Assembly (NCBI GenBank): GCA_964610205.1
Contig: CAZSVI010000143.1
Span: 1 to 8,793, forward strand
Reading direction: 5' to 3'
From: CAZSVI01 sp964610205
GTDB lineage: Bacteria > Bacillota > Clostridia > DSM-8532
Length of the DNA: 8,793 nt
Positions 1 to 6,963 of the stretch are shown piece after piece. Every line of letters begins with the position of its first letter. The first letter of the stretch is position 1. The translations under genes and the position numbers were made by a program. The notes under the pieces are model-generated. The model did no database searches. It was not told where the DNA came from and was given only the letters and a program-made list of their open reading frames with translations.

Positions 1-74
1 CATTACATGACATATTCCATTTTTATTTCTTGTCTTTGATTCTCTTCGCAAACACTATTTTACTGCAAGGGCGA

Positions 75-2249
75 CTATGACACAGGAGAACCGTCCCCCT
101 GTGTTTTACGCATGGATAGGGATATCCTCTTTCTCACCGTATCTACTTCCAGTACTCTGACCGTTACAATATCCCCAACCGAAACGACTTCCATAGGATT
201 TTTTACATACCGATCGGCTATCTGTGATATATGCACAAGGCCATCCTGGTGGACGCCAATGTCTACAAATGCCCCGAAATCCGCTACATTCCGAACCGTA
301 CCGTTTAAAACCATACCCGGCTTTAAATCCTTCAATTCCAGAACCTCACGCTTTAGCATAGGCGGGGGGAGCTCTTCCCTTGGATCACGGCCCGGTTTCT
401 TCAATTCCTCCAGAATATCGTTGAGTGTCGGTTCGCCTATACCTAATTCCTGTGTAAGGAATTTTTTTCCTGTATTTTTCACCGCCAAATCCAAAAGAGG
501 CAGATTTTTATTTTTAATATCATCATGTGTATAGCCCAGTTTTTTCAAAAGGGTTTCACAGGCTTCATAGGATTCCGGATGAACCGCCGTATTGTCAAGG
601 ACATTATTACCGTCATGTATCCTTAAAAACCCCGCACACTGCTCAAAGGCCTTTGGCCCAAGTTTTGAAACCTTCTTCAGTTCCTGCCGGTTTTTAAAGC
701 TGCCCTGCTTCACCCGGTATGCTACAATATTCTCGGATACTGACGCGCTGAGTCCCGAAACATATGACAGAAGAGACGGGGATGCCGTGTTCAGGTCAAC
801 TCCTACTTTGTTCACTGCGTCTTCCACTACCCCTCCAAGTGATTCACCCAGCCGCTTCTGATTCATATCATGTTGATACTGCCCAACACCAATGGCTTTT
901 GGATCAATCTTTACCAGTTCGGCCAATGGATCCTGCAAGCGTCGTGCAATAGATACGGCACTGCGCAAAGATACGTCGAAATCAGGAAATTCAGCAGCTC
1001 CGAGCTTTGACGCCGAATAAACCGACGCGCCTGCCTCACTGACCACCATATATTGCACATTCCTTTTTGTTTCCTTCAACAAATCTGCGACAAATATCTC
1101 GGATTCACGGCTGGCTGTTCCATTTCCTATTGCAATAATATCCACTCCGTACTTTTCTATAAGAGCTTTCAATACTTTTTTAGCTTCTTCTGTCTTGTTT
1201 TGCGGAGGAGTCGGATATATAACCGTGGTATCCAGAGCCTTTCCTGTTGAGTCAACGACCGAAATTTTACAGCCTGTACGGTATGCCGGGTCAAGCCCCA
1301 GAACCACCTTGTTCTGTACAGGAGGCTGCATTAAAAGGCTTCTTAGGTTTTCCCTGAACACGACCATAGCCTGTTCCTCGGCTTTCTCGGTCAATTCGTT
1401 TCTTGTCTCCCGTTCTATGGACGGATAAATCAACCGCTCCCAGGCATCTTCAACAGACAGCACCATATGCTTTTTCTGATTTTCTTTTCCTTCCAATTCA
1501 TACTGTCTGAATAAGAAGGAAAGAACCCTATCCTCAGGCGCCGTTACCTCAACCTTAAGAAAATCCTCCTTCTCACCCCGGTTTATTGCAAGAATACGGT
1601 GGCTTACCAGTTGTTTTACCGGTTCCTTAAAATCATAATACATCCTGTATACCGAGTCTTCTTCCTTTTTAGCTTTAGATTCCAACAGGCCGAAACGGTG
1701 AAACATGTCCCTGATTTCCTTGCGAAACTCTGCATTGTCCGATACTTCCTCGGCTATTATATACCTGGCTCCCTCTAAAACCTCATCAGCAGTATTAAGC
1801 TCCTTTTCAGGATCTATATACTTTAATGCCTCTGCCTCAAGCTGAGTATCCGTCATCCTGCCGGCCAGTATCTCAGACGCTAACGGCTCCAATCCCTTTT
1901 CCTTCGCTATCATAGCCCGGGTTCTTCGTTTCGGCTTGTATGGCCTGTATATGTCCTCTATTTCCTGAAGTGTAACGGCTTTGTTTATGAAAGCGGAAAG
2001 TTCATCGGTTAGTTTTCCCTGTTCGTCAATCAACCGAATTACATCCTGCCTTCGCTGTTCAAGATTTTTGAGATAATTGTACCTGTCGTTCAGTTCCCGA
2101 AGTACCTGATCATCCATTGAACCGGTCATTTCCTTACGGTATCTGGCAATAAAGGGAATTGTGTTGCCTGCCTCAATTAATTCAATGGTGTTTTCCAAAA
2201 ATATTGGCCTTATTTGAAATTCCTTTTGCAAAACAGCGTTAATATCCAA
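75..2249 (-). CDS. tex: Tex family S1 RNA-binding / transcription accessory protein
   Basis: Tex (YhgF/YdcI family) is a cytoplasmic multidomain nucleic-acid-binding protein linked to transcription and stress tolerance; its exact role is still unclear. The 724-residue reading has the full family order: helical N-terminal region; a YqgF/RuvC-like domain starting near residue 314 (LGLDPAYRTG at 317-326, GNGTASRESE at 375-384); helix-hairpin-helix segments around 481-545 (VGVDLNTAS, SKLGPKAFEQCAGFLRI); and an S1 domain at about 643-714 (GTVRNVADFGAFVDIGV, DGLVHISQ). I start it at the TTG ending at 2249 because AGGAGG lies seven bases upstream and the protein then begins with DINAVLQKEF, as Tex proteins do. 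A longer reading to 2321 would add 24 unlikely residues and overlap the upstream hairpin. It follows sigH by 75 bases on the same strand. The last eight or so residues, after SLSMRK, are encoded by a hairpin repeat. Family assignment is certain; the start is very likely. Confidence 0.96.
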   Translation of the reverse strand: MDINAVLQKEFQIRPIFLENTIELIEAGNTIPFIARYRKEMTGSMDDQVLRELNDRYNYLKNLEQRRQDVIRLIDEQGKLTDELSAFINKAVTLQEIEDIYRPYKPKRRTRAMIAKEKGLEPLASEILAGRMTDTQLEAEALKYIDPEKELNTADEVLEGARYIIAEEVSDNAEFRKEIRDMFHRFGLLESKAKKEEDSVYRMYYDFKEPVKQLVSHRILAINRGEKEDFLKVEVTAPEDRVLSFLFRQYELEGKENQKKHMVLSVEDAWERLIYPSIERETRNELTEKAEEQAMVVFRENLRSLLMQPPVQNKVVLGLDPAYRTGCKISVVDSTGKALDTTVIYPTPPQNKTEEAKKVLKALIEKYGVDIIAIGNGTASRESEIFVADLLKETKRNVQYMVVSEAGASVYSASKLGAAEFPDFDVSLRSAVSIARRLQDPLAELVKIDPKAIGVGQYQHDMNQKRLGESLGGVVEDAVNKVGVDLNTASPSLLSYVSGLSASVSENIVAYRVKQGSFKNRQELKKVSKLGPKAFEQCAGFLRIHDGNNVLDNTAVHPESYEACETLLKKLGYTHDDIKNKNLPLLDLAVKNTGKKFLTQELGIGEPTLNDILEELKKPGRDPREELPPPMLKREVLELKDLKPGMVLNGTVRNVADFGAFVDIGVHQDGLVHISQIADRYVKNPMEVVSVGDIVTVRVLEVDTVRKRISLSMRKTQGDGSPVS
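80..104 (-). repeat. Hairpin repeat at the 3' end of tex
   Basis: On the minus strand ACACAGGGGG pairs with TCTCCTGTGT across a five-base loop (ten pairs, two of them G-U). The sequence resembles a dispersed repeat I recall from many Clostridia, usually read as GGGGACGGTTCTC flanked by complementary ACAC/GTGT arms; this is memory, not a search. It lies inside the last codons of tex and encodes its tail. No T tract follows on the minus strand, so it is not a classic terminator for tex. A TTTT run follows on the plus strand, but there the two G-U positions become A-C mismatches. Confidence 0.55.
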
Positions 2250-2293
2250 AGTCCTTCCTCCTTGTTTTTGCCTGTTCTCTAACAAAGGGTAAT

Positions 2294-2319
2294 AAAAAGA
2301 AAAAGTGGCGGAAGGCCAC
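2294..2319 (-). terminator. Probable Rho-independent terminator after sigH
   Basis: On the minus strand GTGGC and GCCAC form a five-pair GC-rich stem around a five-base loop, followed directly by TTTTTCTTTTT. It begins six bases past the sigH stop codon and ends 45 bases before the tex start. The stem is short, so it may attenuate rather than stop transcription into tex. Confidence 0.6.
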
Positions 2320-2324
2320 AATAC

Positions 2325-2969
2325 TTATACCAACTTATGATTAAATACATGCTTTTCAACCTTCTTTTTCACACGCTGAAGAGCATTATCAATGGATTTT
2401 ACAGGCCTTTTTATCTGCTTTGATATTTCATAATAGGATTTTCCGTTAAGATAAAGGGATAATACCTCCCATTCAAAAGGAGATAGGATTTCCCCCATTT
2501 TATTCTCTATTCCGCTAAACTCTTCTTTTTTTATAATCAGTTGTTCCGGGTCGGAAACAACTTCACCTGAAACCAGTTCTATATATGTTTTATCCGATTC
2601 ATCATCAAAAATTTTACGGTTCAATGAAACATACGAATTAAGAGGAATATGCTTCTGCCTCGTTGCGTTTTTTACCGCCGTAATCATTTGCCTGGTAATA
2701 CATAAATCTGAAAAGGTTTTGAAAGCCATTGCCTTATCCGGCTGGTAATCACGGATAGCCTTATATAAGCCAATCATTCCTTCCTGAACCACATCTTCCC
2801 TATCGGCGCCAATAAGAAAATAAGCCCTGGCCTTTAACTTAACCAGATTCTTATATTTATGAATAAGAAAATCCATGGCCTCTTTTTCGCCATTTCTTAC
2901 CAACAAAACAATTTGCTCATCTTCAAGATTTATATAATCCTTTACTTTTAATTCTTCTGCCGTTAACAC
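2325..2969 (-). CDS. sigH: RNA polymerase sigma factor SigH (sporulation, stationary phase)
   Basis: SigH (Spo0H) directs RNA polymerase to early sporulation and transition-phase promoters. The 214-residue product has the usual length. Region 2 is clear at about 49-106, with FLIGADREDVVQEGMIGLYK followed by FKTFSDLCITRQMITAVKNA. The SigH-typical stretch TRQKHIPLNSYVSL is at 103-116, and region 4 with its helix-turn-helix at about 160-206 (GKSYYEISKQIKRPVKSIDN). I use the GTG start ending at 2969: GGGGAG sits eight bases upstream and the reading gives a normal N-terminus. It lies 76 bases downstream of the P-loop gene, probably in one transcript, and is followed by a short hairpin. In Bacillus and many Firmicutes sigH sits near rlmB, yacP, secE and nusG; that context is absent here. 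A paralogue is possible, but the conserved core favours true SigH. Confidence 0.93.
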   Translation of the reverse strand: MLTAEELKVKDYINLEDEQIVLLVRNGEKEAMDFLIHKYKNLVKLKARAYFLIGADREDVVQEGMIGLYKAIRDYQPDKAMAFKTFSDLCITRQMITAVKNATRQKHIPLNSYVSLNRKIFDDESDKTYIELVSGEVVSDPEQLIIKKEEFSGIENKMGEILSPFEWEVLSLYLNGKSYYEISKQIKRPVKSIDNALQRVKKKVEKHVFNHKLV

Positions 2970-3045
2970 CTTTTAGTCTCCCCTGGAGGCTTCTCCTCAA
3001 AATTATTCCAAAACCATTAAGCAAACTCTACCAAAAAATTATATG

Positions 3046-3891
3046 TCATTGCGTTTGTGCTGTCAAGACAGGCGACTTATTCATGACAAGCCCTTTTGCC
3101 GTAATATACATTTCCCGTATATTTAATGCGGCAAAACGTTCCAATTCAATCCTTATTGTATCCTGCGCCCTTTTAATGGCCTCCAAAAGATTATATCCGT
3201 ATACCATTACAACATCCATATCCAGAGCAAGTCCGTCTTCACTTTTATTCAGGCGGAACCGGGAGATCTTGTCCATTTCATCCATTCTGACTATAATGTA
3301 GTTTACAACCTGGTAAATGGCATAATCGGATATGGTATATTTCCCATTATAGCTAAACGGAGGACGCACAACGGATTTTTCACCCATATGCTGAAAATTG
3401 CCTTTGGCTTTACGCTTGAAAATCTGCAACGGATCCAAAAAGTACCCGGAAAAATCCTTTTTAAGCTCAAGACTTGGTACAGGTATGACATGTTTTCCCT
3501 GACCTGAACGAGTGTGAACGGCCTGTTGAATTTCAAATTCAGTAGCGACATCATGTATATAAACTTTCTCATTTACATCGCCTAACTTAAGAGTTTCCGC
3601 AATCTTCTCCACCATGCCTTCCGAGGTTCCCAAAACCAGAACCGCTTCGGGTTTATTATTTAAAACAGCTTCACTTACCTGACTGCAATGTATTTTATCC
3701 CTGAATAAAGCGGTTTTTATGGATCCAATCCTTGTTGGCTCCTTTTTAGCGGATTTACCGGCAATAATACGGCTCTGATAAATCAAAAGACCATCATCAA
3801 TGATATAGTCAATTCCTCTTTCCTTTGCCACCCATAATGCCCGGTAACTTTTCCCTGTTCCGCTGGGTCCTATAAAACCTACAACCCGCAT
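3046..3891 (-). CDS. P-loop nucleotide-binding protein with a C-terminal Asp23/Gls24-like region
   Basis: A 281-residue soluble protein whose function I do not know. Residues 8-15 are a textbook Walker A motif (GPSGTGKS) directly after an N-terminal beta strand, and PEAVLVLGTSEG at 81-92 is a plausible second strand of the nucleotide-binding fold. VRPPFSYNGKYTISDYAI (175-192) starts a different domain. The block from about 185 to 268, with TISDYAIYQVVNYI, ALDMDVVMVYGYNLLEAIKRAQDTI and MYITAKGLV, has the order and pattern of Asp23/Gls24 (DUF322) domains: an initial helix, a strand before YGxN, an amphipathic helix, then a final strand. That match is judged by eye. The start is firm: GGAGG lies six bases before the ATG. 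It is transcribed toward sigH and tex, with a 76-base gap to sigH. The ATPase fold is confident, the Asp23-like call is tentative, and no substrate can be named. Confidence 0.85.
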   Translation of the reverse strand: MRVVGFIGPSGTGKSYRALWVAKERGIDYIIDDGLLIYQSRIIAGKSAKKEPTRIGSIKTALFRDKIHCSQVSEAVLNNKPEAVLVLGTSEGMVEKIAETLKLGDVNEKVYIHDVATEFEIQQAVHTRSGQGKHVIPVPSLELKKDFSGYFLDPLQIFKRKAKGNFQHMGEKSVVRPPFSYNGKYTISDYAIYQVVNYIIVRMDEMDKISRFRLNKSEDGLALDMDVVMVYGYNLLEAIKRAQDTIRIELERFAALNIREMYITAKGLVMNKSPVLTAQTQ

Positions 3892-3943
3892 ATAATCCCT
3901 CCGTATAGTCAGACAGTCAATTATTTCCCATCCTGATATACTG

Positions 3944-3949
3944 ATTATA
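3944..3949 (-). promoter_or_regulatory. Possible -10 box for the P-loop/sigH/tex cluster
   Basis: A perfect TATAAT on the minus strand lies 52 bases upstream of the P-loop gene's ATG, a sensible place for a sigma-A -10 element. No good -35 is visible at 16-18 bases (the best is GGTTAT or TGGTTA), so this is a weak prediction. Confidence 0.3.
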
Positions 3950-4025
3950 CTTCAAAAACCTGATAATAACCATATTTCGTAAATAAAAACCTTAACTCTT
4001 GAATTTTATCAAAATTTCAGGACCG

Positions 4026-4095
4026 CCACATCTATCGGTGGAAGGGGTTCCGATTATGAACTTCAGGTGGAGCAGAGTTTTCATCTGTAACCCCT
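4026..4095. repeat. Nested inverted repeats, possible structured RNA
   Basis: AGGGGTT (4043-4049) is perfectly complementary to AACCCCT (4089-4095). Inside it CAGGTG (4064-4069) pairs with CATCTG (4082-4087) using one G-U pair if the plus strand is transcribed. CCAC (4026-4029) and GTGG (4038-4041) form a small neighbouring stem. The plus strand folds better, because the minus strand would have an A-C mismatch in the inner stem. I cannot match it to a known riboswitch or small RNA, and no promoter is obvious. Confidence 0.3.
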
Positions 4096-4350
4096 GATGA
4101 TCAGCTTTGCTTAACGAGGTCACTGTTGTATAAATAATACCCATTATTAAAACGAATAAAACGTTCATATATTATATGGGAAATATTTTCTGTTTCATTA
4201 ATTCGTTGTGCCGGTTGAATAACTCAAAAGTTGCACGAAGAGAATTATTTTCTTGAATTAAACCTTACGGAGTGAAGTATGAAGCGTGTGATTAGAAGAT
4301 TCTGACTTCAACATTCAAATTGGTACAAGAGGTCAAATTACCTGCAAACC

Positions 4351-4382
4351 AAAAAGCGGAGAAAACATAGTTTCCCCCGCTT
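4351..4382 (-). terminator. Rho-independent terminator of ugpC
   Basis: On the minus strand AAGCGGGGGAAAC pairs with GTTTTCTCCGCTT along 13 positions (two G-U pairs) around a three-base loop TAT. The stem's final TT runs into TTT, giving a five-base T run. It lies about 40 bases past the ugpC stop codon and is the strongest terminator in the window. Confidence 0.85.
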
Positions 4383-4423
4383 GTATTATATGTTATCTGA
4401 ACCGGTTACTTCAATACACTTTT

Positions 4424-5536
4424 TTAGTTTACAATTGTTTTTTCTGTTTCCTTGTCAAATAAATGCATACAACTCATATCAAAGGCAATTTTAATCTTAT
4501 CGCCCGGTTTTGTAGTGGATTTCGGATGAACTCTGGCGGTAAAGTTAATACCGTTGATAACCAGATATAAGTAAGTTTCAGAGCCAAGCATTTCAGTAAC
4601 TTCAACCTTTGCATCCACTATTGAGTTCGGCCATTTTTCAAGATTGTAATCTTCATCGTGTGTATTCTCAGGACGAATGCCGAAGACAGCTTCTTTTCCG
4701 ATATATCCGGACTTTTCAACTACCTGTGCCTTGTCCGGTGTAACTTCCAGCATGCTGTCACCAAACTTGAGGTAGAGCTTGTCGCCTTCCTTTACAACGA
4801 TAACGTTAGCAAAGTTCATTTGAGGACTTCCGATAAACCCGGCAACAAACATATTGACAGGGAAATCATACAATTCCTGCGGACTGTCAACTTGTTGAAT
4901 AAAGCCATCCTTCATAACAACAATACGTGTTCCCATCGTCAAAGCTTCTGTTTGGTCATGGGTAACATAAATAAACGTTGTCTGGAGATTTTGGTGCAAT
5001 TTACTAATTTCGGTTCTCATCTGAACTCTCAATTTTGCGTCAAGATTAGAGAGAGGCTCATCCATAAGGAATACTTTAGGTTCACGTACTATAGCACGGC
5101 CTAACGCAACACGCTGCCTTTGACCACCGGACAATGCCTTCGGTTTTCTGTCCAGCAAATGCTCAATATCAAGAATTCTGGCAGCTTCATGAACTCTTCT
5201 CTTTATTTCATCTTTTGGTGTTTTTCTAAGTTTAAGTCCGAATGCCATATTGTCGAACACTGTCATATGAGGATACAATGCGTAGTTCTGGAAAACCATC
5301 GCGATGTCTCTGTCCTTAGGAGCAACATCATTCATAAGCTTGTCCCCTATGTACAGTTCGCCTTCAGTGATTTCTTCAAGCCCGGCTATCATCCTCAGTG
5401 TGGTTGTCTTTCCGCAGCCGGAAGGACCGACGAGAATGATAAACTCTTTGTCTTCAATGTCAATACTAAAGTCACTAACTGCCGTTACGCCCCCGGGGTA
5501 GGTTTTGAAGACGTTTGATAATTTTACGCCTGCCAT
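4424..5536 (-). CDS. ugpC: Sugar ABC importer ATP-binding protein (MsmK/MsmX/UgpC type)
   Basis: Cytoplasmic ATPase subunit of CUT1-type carbohydrate importers, which energises uptake of sugars or oligosaccharides through partner permeases. The 370 residues match the family length. Motifs in order: Walker A GPSGCGKTT at 37-45, Q-loop VFQNYALYPH at 81-90, signature LSGGQ at 135-139, Walker B VFLMDEP at 155-161, D-loop SNLD at 163-166, and switch histidine in VTHDQTEAL at 193. From about residue 235 onward it has the OB/TOBE regulatory extension typical of MalK/UgpC/MsmK (FGIRPENTHD, GSETYLYLVI). GGGAGGG lies six bases before the ATG. No permease or solute-binding gene is adjacent, and it has its own terminator, so it probably serves several importers in trans as MsmX and MsmK do; that is inference. 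The symbol follows the usual automatic name; msmK would be equally apt. No residue looks damaged. Confidence 0.93.
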   Translation of the reverse strand: MAGVKLSNVFKTYPGGVTAVSDFSIDIEDKEFIILVGPSGCGKTTTLRMIAGLEEITEGELYIGDKLMNDVAPKDRDIAMVFQNYALYPHMTVFDNMAFGLKLRKTPKDEIKRRVHEAARILDIEHLLDRKPKALSGGQRQRVALGRAIVREPKVFLMDEPLSNLDAKLRVQMRTEISKLHQNLQTTFIYVTHDQTEALTMGTRIVVMKDGFIQQVDSPQELYDFPVNMFVAGFIGSPQMNFANVIVVKEGDKLYLKFGDSMLEVTPDKAQVVEKSGYIGKEAVFGIRPENTHDEDYNLEKWPNSIVDAKVEVTEMLGSETYLYLVINGINFTARVHPKSTTKPGDKIKIAFDMSCMHLFDKETEKTIVN

Positions 5537-5726
5537 TTAATTCCCTCCCAAAAATAAAGATTCTATATTTGATAGATACAATATTACTTTAACATGATAT
5601 GTATGCTGTTACTACTACCTTTTTAACCAAAAAAAAATTTTTTCTTTTAGTGACATTGCATAATGCAGCACTTTAACAGTATGTTCCGGTTGCACCTTTC
5701 TTTTTAGGTATTTTTATGCATTTTAT
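5537..5726. other. A/T-rich intergenic region upstream of ugpC
   Basis: These 190 bases must carry the ugpC promoter, but I see no convincing -35/-10 pair on the minus strand. A run of nine A then six T at 5629-5643 suggests intrinsically curved DNA. An imperfect palindrome at 5649-5672 (AGTG-ACAT-TGCAT-A-ATGCA-G-CACT) has a 5-bp core stem TGCAT/ATGCA and matching outer arms AGTG/CACT, and could be an operator. No terminator is evident just after yhfC. Confidence 0.4.
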
Positions 5727-6554
5727 TTAGTAACCCTCTTCTACTGCCTTTTTGGCTTCATCTACAGCTTCAATCCTATCGCCGAATCTTTTTTTTGATT
5801 TAACAACATAAAGTATTGACAATGCAGCCATCCCTGCAATAAATAATTCTATAAGCCACATATTTATCATTTTAAATGCCATATACGAAGATACATAGTT
5901 TAATACGGTATGCGCAATTATTGCAGCAAAATAAAAGAGCAGTCTTCTGCTTCTTATTATACCTTCCAGTATCATTACAGATAAAGCTATATGTACAATA
6001 ATGGTTAATGCCCTTTCAATACCAGCTGCCAGAAAAGTGTCGGCAGACGTTTGTGTGAGAGCTTTGTATATCTGGCCTGCGGCTTCATTATCAAGTTTAT
6101 TCTGAAGGTTTATGTAAAAAGTACCGGAATTAATCATAAAGCTTAACGCTATATTGTTTATGTATGTTATTCCAACCAGCATAACAGCTTCAATGCCTCC
6201 ATGGCCGATACCGAACGCAATACCGCATTTCCATACCTGCTTTTCCTTAAGCAAAAGCACAAATGCAAGATATCTGGCTGTTTCCTCAAACAAAGCAGCA
6301 GATGATGCGAAAAAGAGTATGTAAGATACAGGTATATCCTTTAACTTAACAAACCAATCAAATTCCGGAAGAACAACCTGAATCAACGGAAGCCTGATGA
6401 GGATCTGGGATATGTAAAATGCAACTGCTCCGGCAATAACGGCTCCGGTTACATTACTGCTTCTTCTCCTTAACATTATATATAAAAACACAGGATAAAG
6501 AATGCTTATTATCAAAGTAATTAGCATTGCAAAAAAAGAGGCGACAGATACCAT
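5727..6554 (-). CDS. YhfC family intramembrane metalloprotease-like protein
   Basis: A 275-residue polytopic membrane protein with about eight hydrophobic segments, starting at residue 4 (ASFFAMLITLIISILYPVFL) and ending near 250, followed by a charged cytoplasmic-looking tail. It carries CPBP/YhfC-type motifs inside membrane helices: EETAR at 90-94, GIGHGGIEA at 115-123, ER followed by H187, and HTVLN at 214-218. In related families the glutamates and histidines form the metal site, so catalysis is plausible; YhfC substrates are unknown to me. GGAGGG lies six bases before the ATG. It is the second gene of an operon, 23 bases after the YbjQ-family gene. A non-proteolytic membrane role remains possible. 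Confidence 0.85.
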   Translation of the reverse strand: MVSVASFFAMLITLIISILYPVFLYIMLRRRSSNVTGAVIAGAVAFYISQILIRLPLIQVVLPEFDWFVKLKDIPVSYILFFASSAALFEETARYLAFVLLLKEKQVWKCGIAFGIGHGGIEAVMLVGITYINNIALSFMINSGTFYINLQNKLDNEAAGQIYKALTQTSADTFLAAGIERALTIIVHIALSVMILEGIIRSRRLLFYFAAIIAHTVLNYVSSYMAFKMINMWLIELFIAGMAALSILYVVKSKKRFGDRIEAVDEAKKAVEEGY

Positions 6555-6577
6555 AAAAGCCCTCCGTCTTTACTGTT

Positions 6578-6892
6578 TTATTGCTTAAATTTCACTGCCG
6601 TCCCATAAACAAGTATTTCAGCTGCCCCTTGCATAACATTGCTGGTAGAATACCTGATGTTTACTATAGCATCAGCACCCAGCTTTTCTGCTTCCTCAAC
6701 CATTCTCTTTGTAGCTATCGCCCGGGCCTCATTTATCATTTCCACATAGGCCTTGAGCTCTCCTCCAACTAAAGTTTTGAGCCCGCTCAGAATGTCTTTG
6801 CCAAGATGTTTTGCCTGAATAGTTGAACCTTTCACAATAGCTATTGTCTCAATTTCCCTGCCACTGATAAAATCTGTGTTTACCATTAACAT
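6578..6892 (-). CDS. YbjQ/UPF0145 family protein
   Basis: A 104-residue protein of the YbjQ family (sometimes labelled heavy-metal-binding domain), whose members form small ring-shaped oligomers and whose function is unsettled. Family features are plain: NTDFISGREI near the start, KGSTIQAKHLGKD, GGELKAYVEMINEAR at about 43-57, ATKRMVEEAEKLGADAIVNI, and the final strand AEILVYGTAVKF. I choose the ATG ending at 6892, with GGAGG eight bases upstream; a longer TTG reading to 6907 would overlap that ribosome binding site and is rejected. It is the first gene of a two-gene operon with the YhfC-like protein and has a near-consensus promoter about 70-100 bases upstream. The heavy-metal label rests on family naming only; no metal-binding cysteine motif is visible here. 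Confidence 0.92.
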   Translation of the reverse strand: MLMVNTDFISGREIETIAIVKGSTIQAKHLGKDILSGLKTLVGGELKAYVEMINEARAIATKRMVEEAEKLGADAIVNIRYSTSNVMQGAAEILVYGTAVKFKQ

Positions 6893-6947
6893 GCTACATT
6901 CCTCCAAGCTATTTTATTACTCCCGGGTATATAATTCATATTACTTG

Positions 6948-6963
6948 TATGGTTTATACCATA
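6948..6963. promoter_or_regulatory. Dyad at the ybjQ transcription start, possible operator
   Basis: TATGGT and ACCATA form a perfect six-base inverted repeat around TTAT, beginning at the last base of the -10 box and covering the expected start point. This placement suits a repressor site. No regulator gene is next to it, so the link is inference. Confidence 0.4.

Larger units (their letters stand above)
3892..4350. other. Non-coding stretch between the ugpC terminator and the P-loop gene
   Basis: About 460 bases without a credible gene. The right side is A/T-rich with many stops. One minus-strand ORF of 58 codons (3992-4168) begins MNVLFVLIMG like a signal peptide but has no ribosome binding site. 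Upstream of it in the same frame, past a stop, is a short protein-like run (LRATFELFNRHNELMKQK), possibly the relic of a decayed gene. The segment at 4023-4095 contains clustered inverted repeats, listed separately. The left end presumably carries the promoter for the P-loop gene. Confidence 0.5.

Noticed and set aside
112..1428. Several plus-strand open frames opposite tex
   Set aside because: They are antisense to a clearly conserved gene, have no ribosome binding sites, and show low-complexity Ser/Phe-rich translations typical of shadow frames.
3083..3572. Open frames overlapping the P-loop gene on both strands
   Set aside because: Shadow frames of a gene with a firm start and Walker A motif; no independent motif or ribosome binding site.
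3992..4168. 58-codon minus-strand ORF starting MNVLFVLIMG with a signal-like N-terminus
   Set aside because: No ribosome binding site, sequence without family pattern after the helix, and it overlaps the inverted-repeat cluster; probably chance or a relic.
4658..5518. Plus-strand frames opposite the ABC ATPase
   Set aside because: Antisense to fully conserved ABC motifs; no start signals.
5629..5643. A9T6 tract read as a terminator
   Set aside because: An A/T-only self-complementary run without a GC stem; more likely curved DNA than a terminator.
6893..6907. Longer TTG start for the YbjQ-family gene
   Set aside because: The TTG overlaps the GGAGG ribosome binding site that serves the ATG at 6892, and the family N-terminus fits the shorter form.
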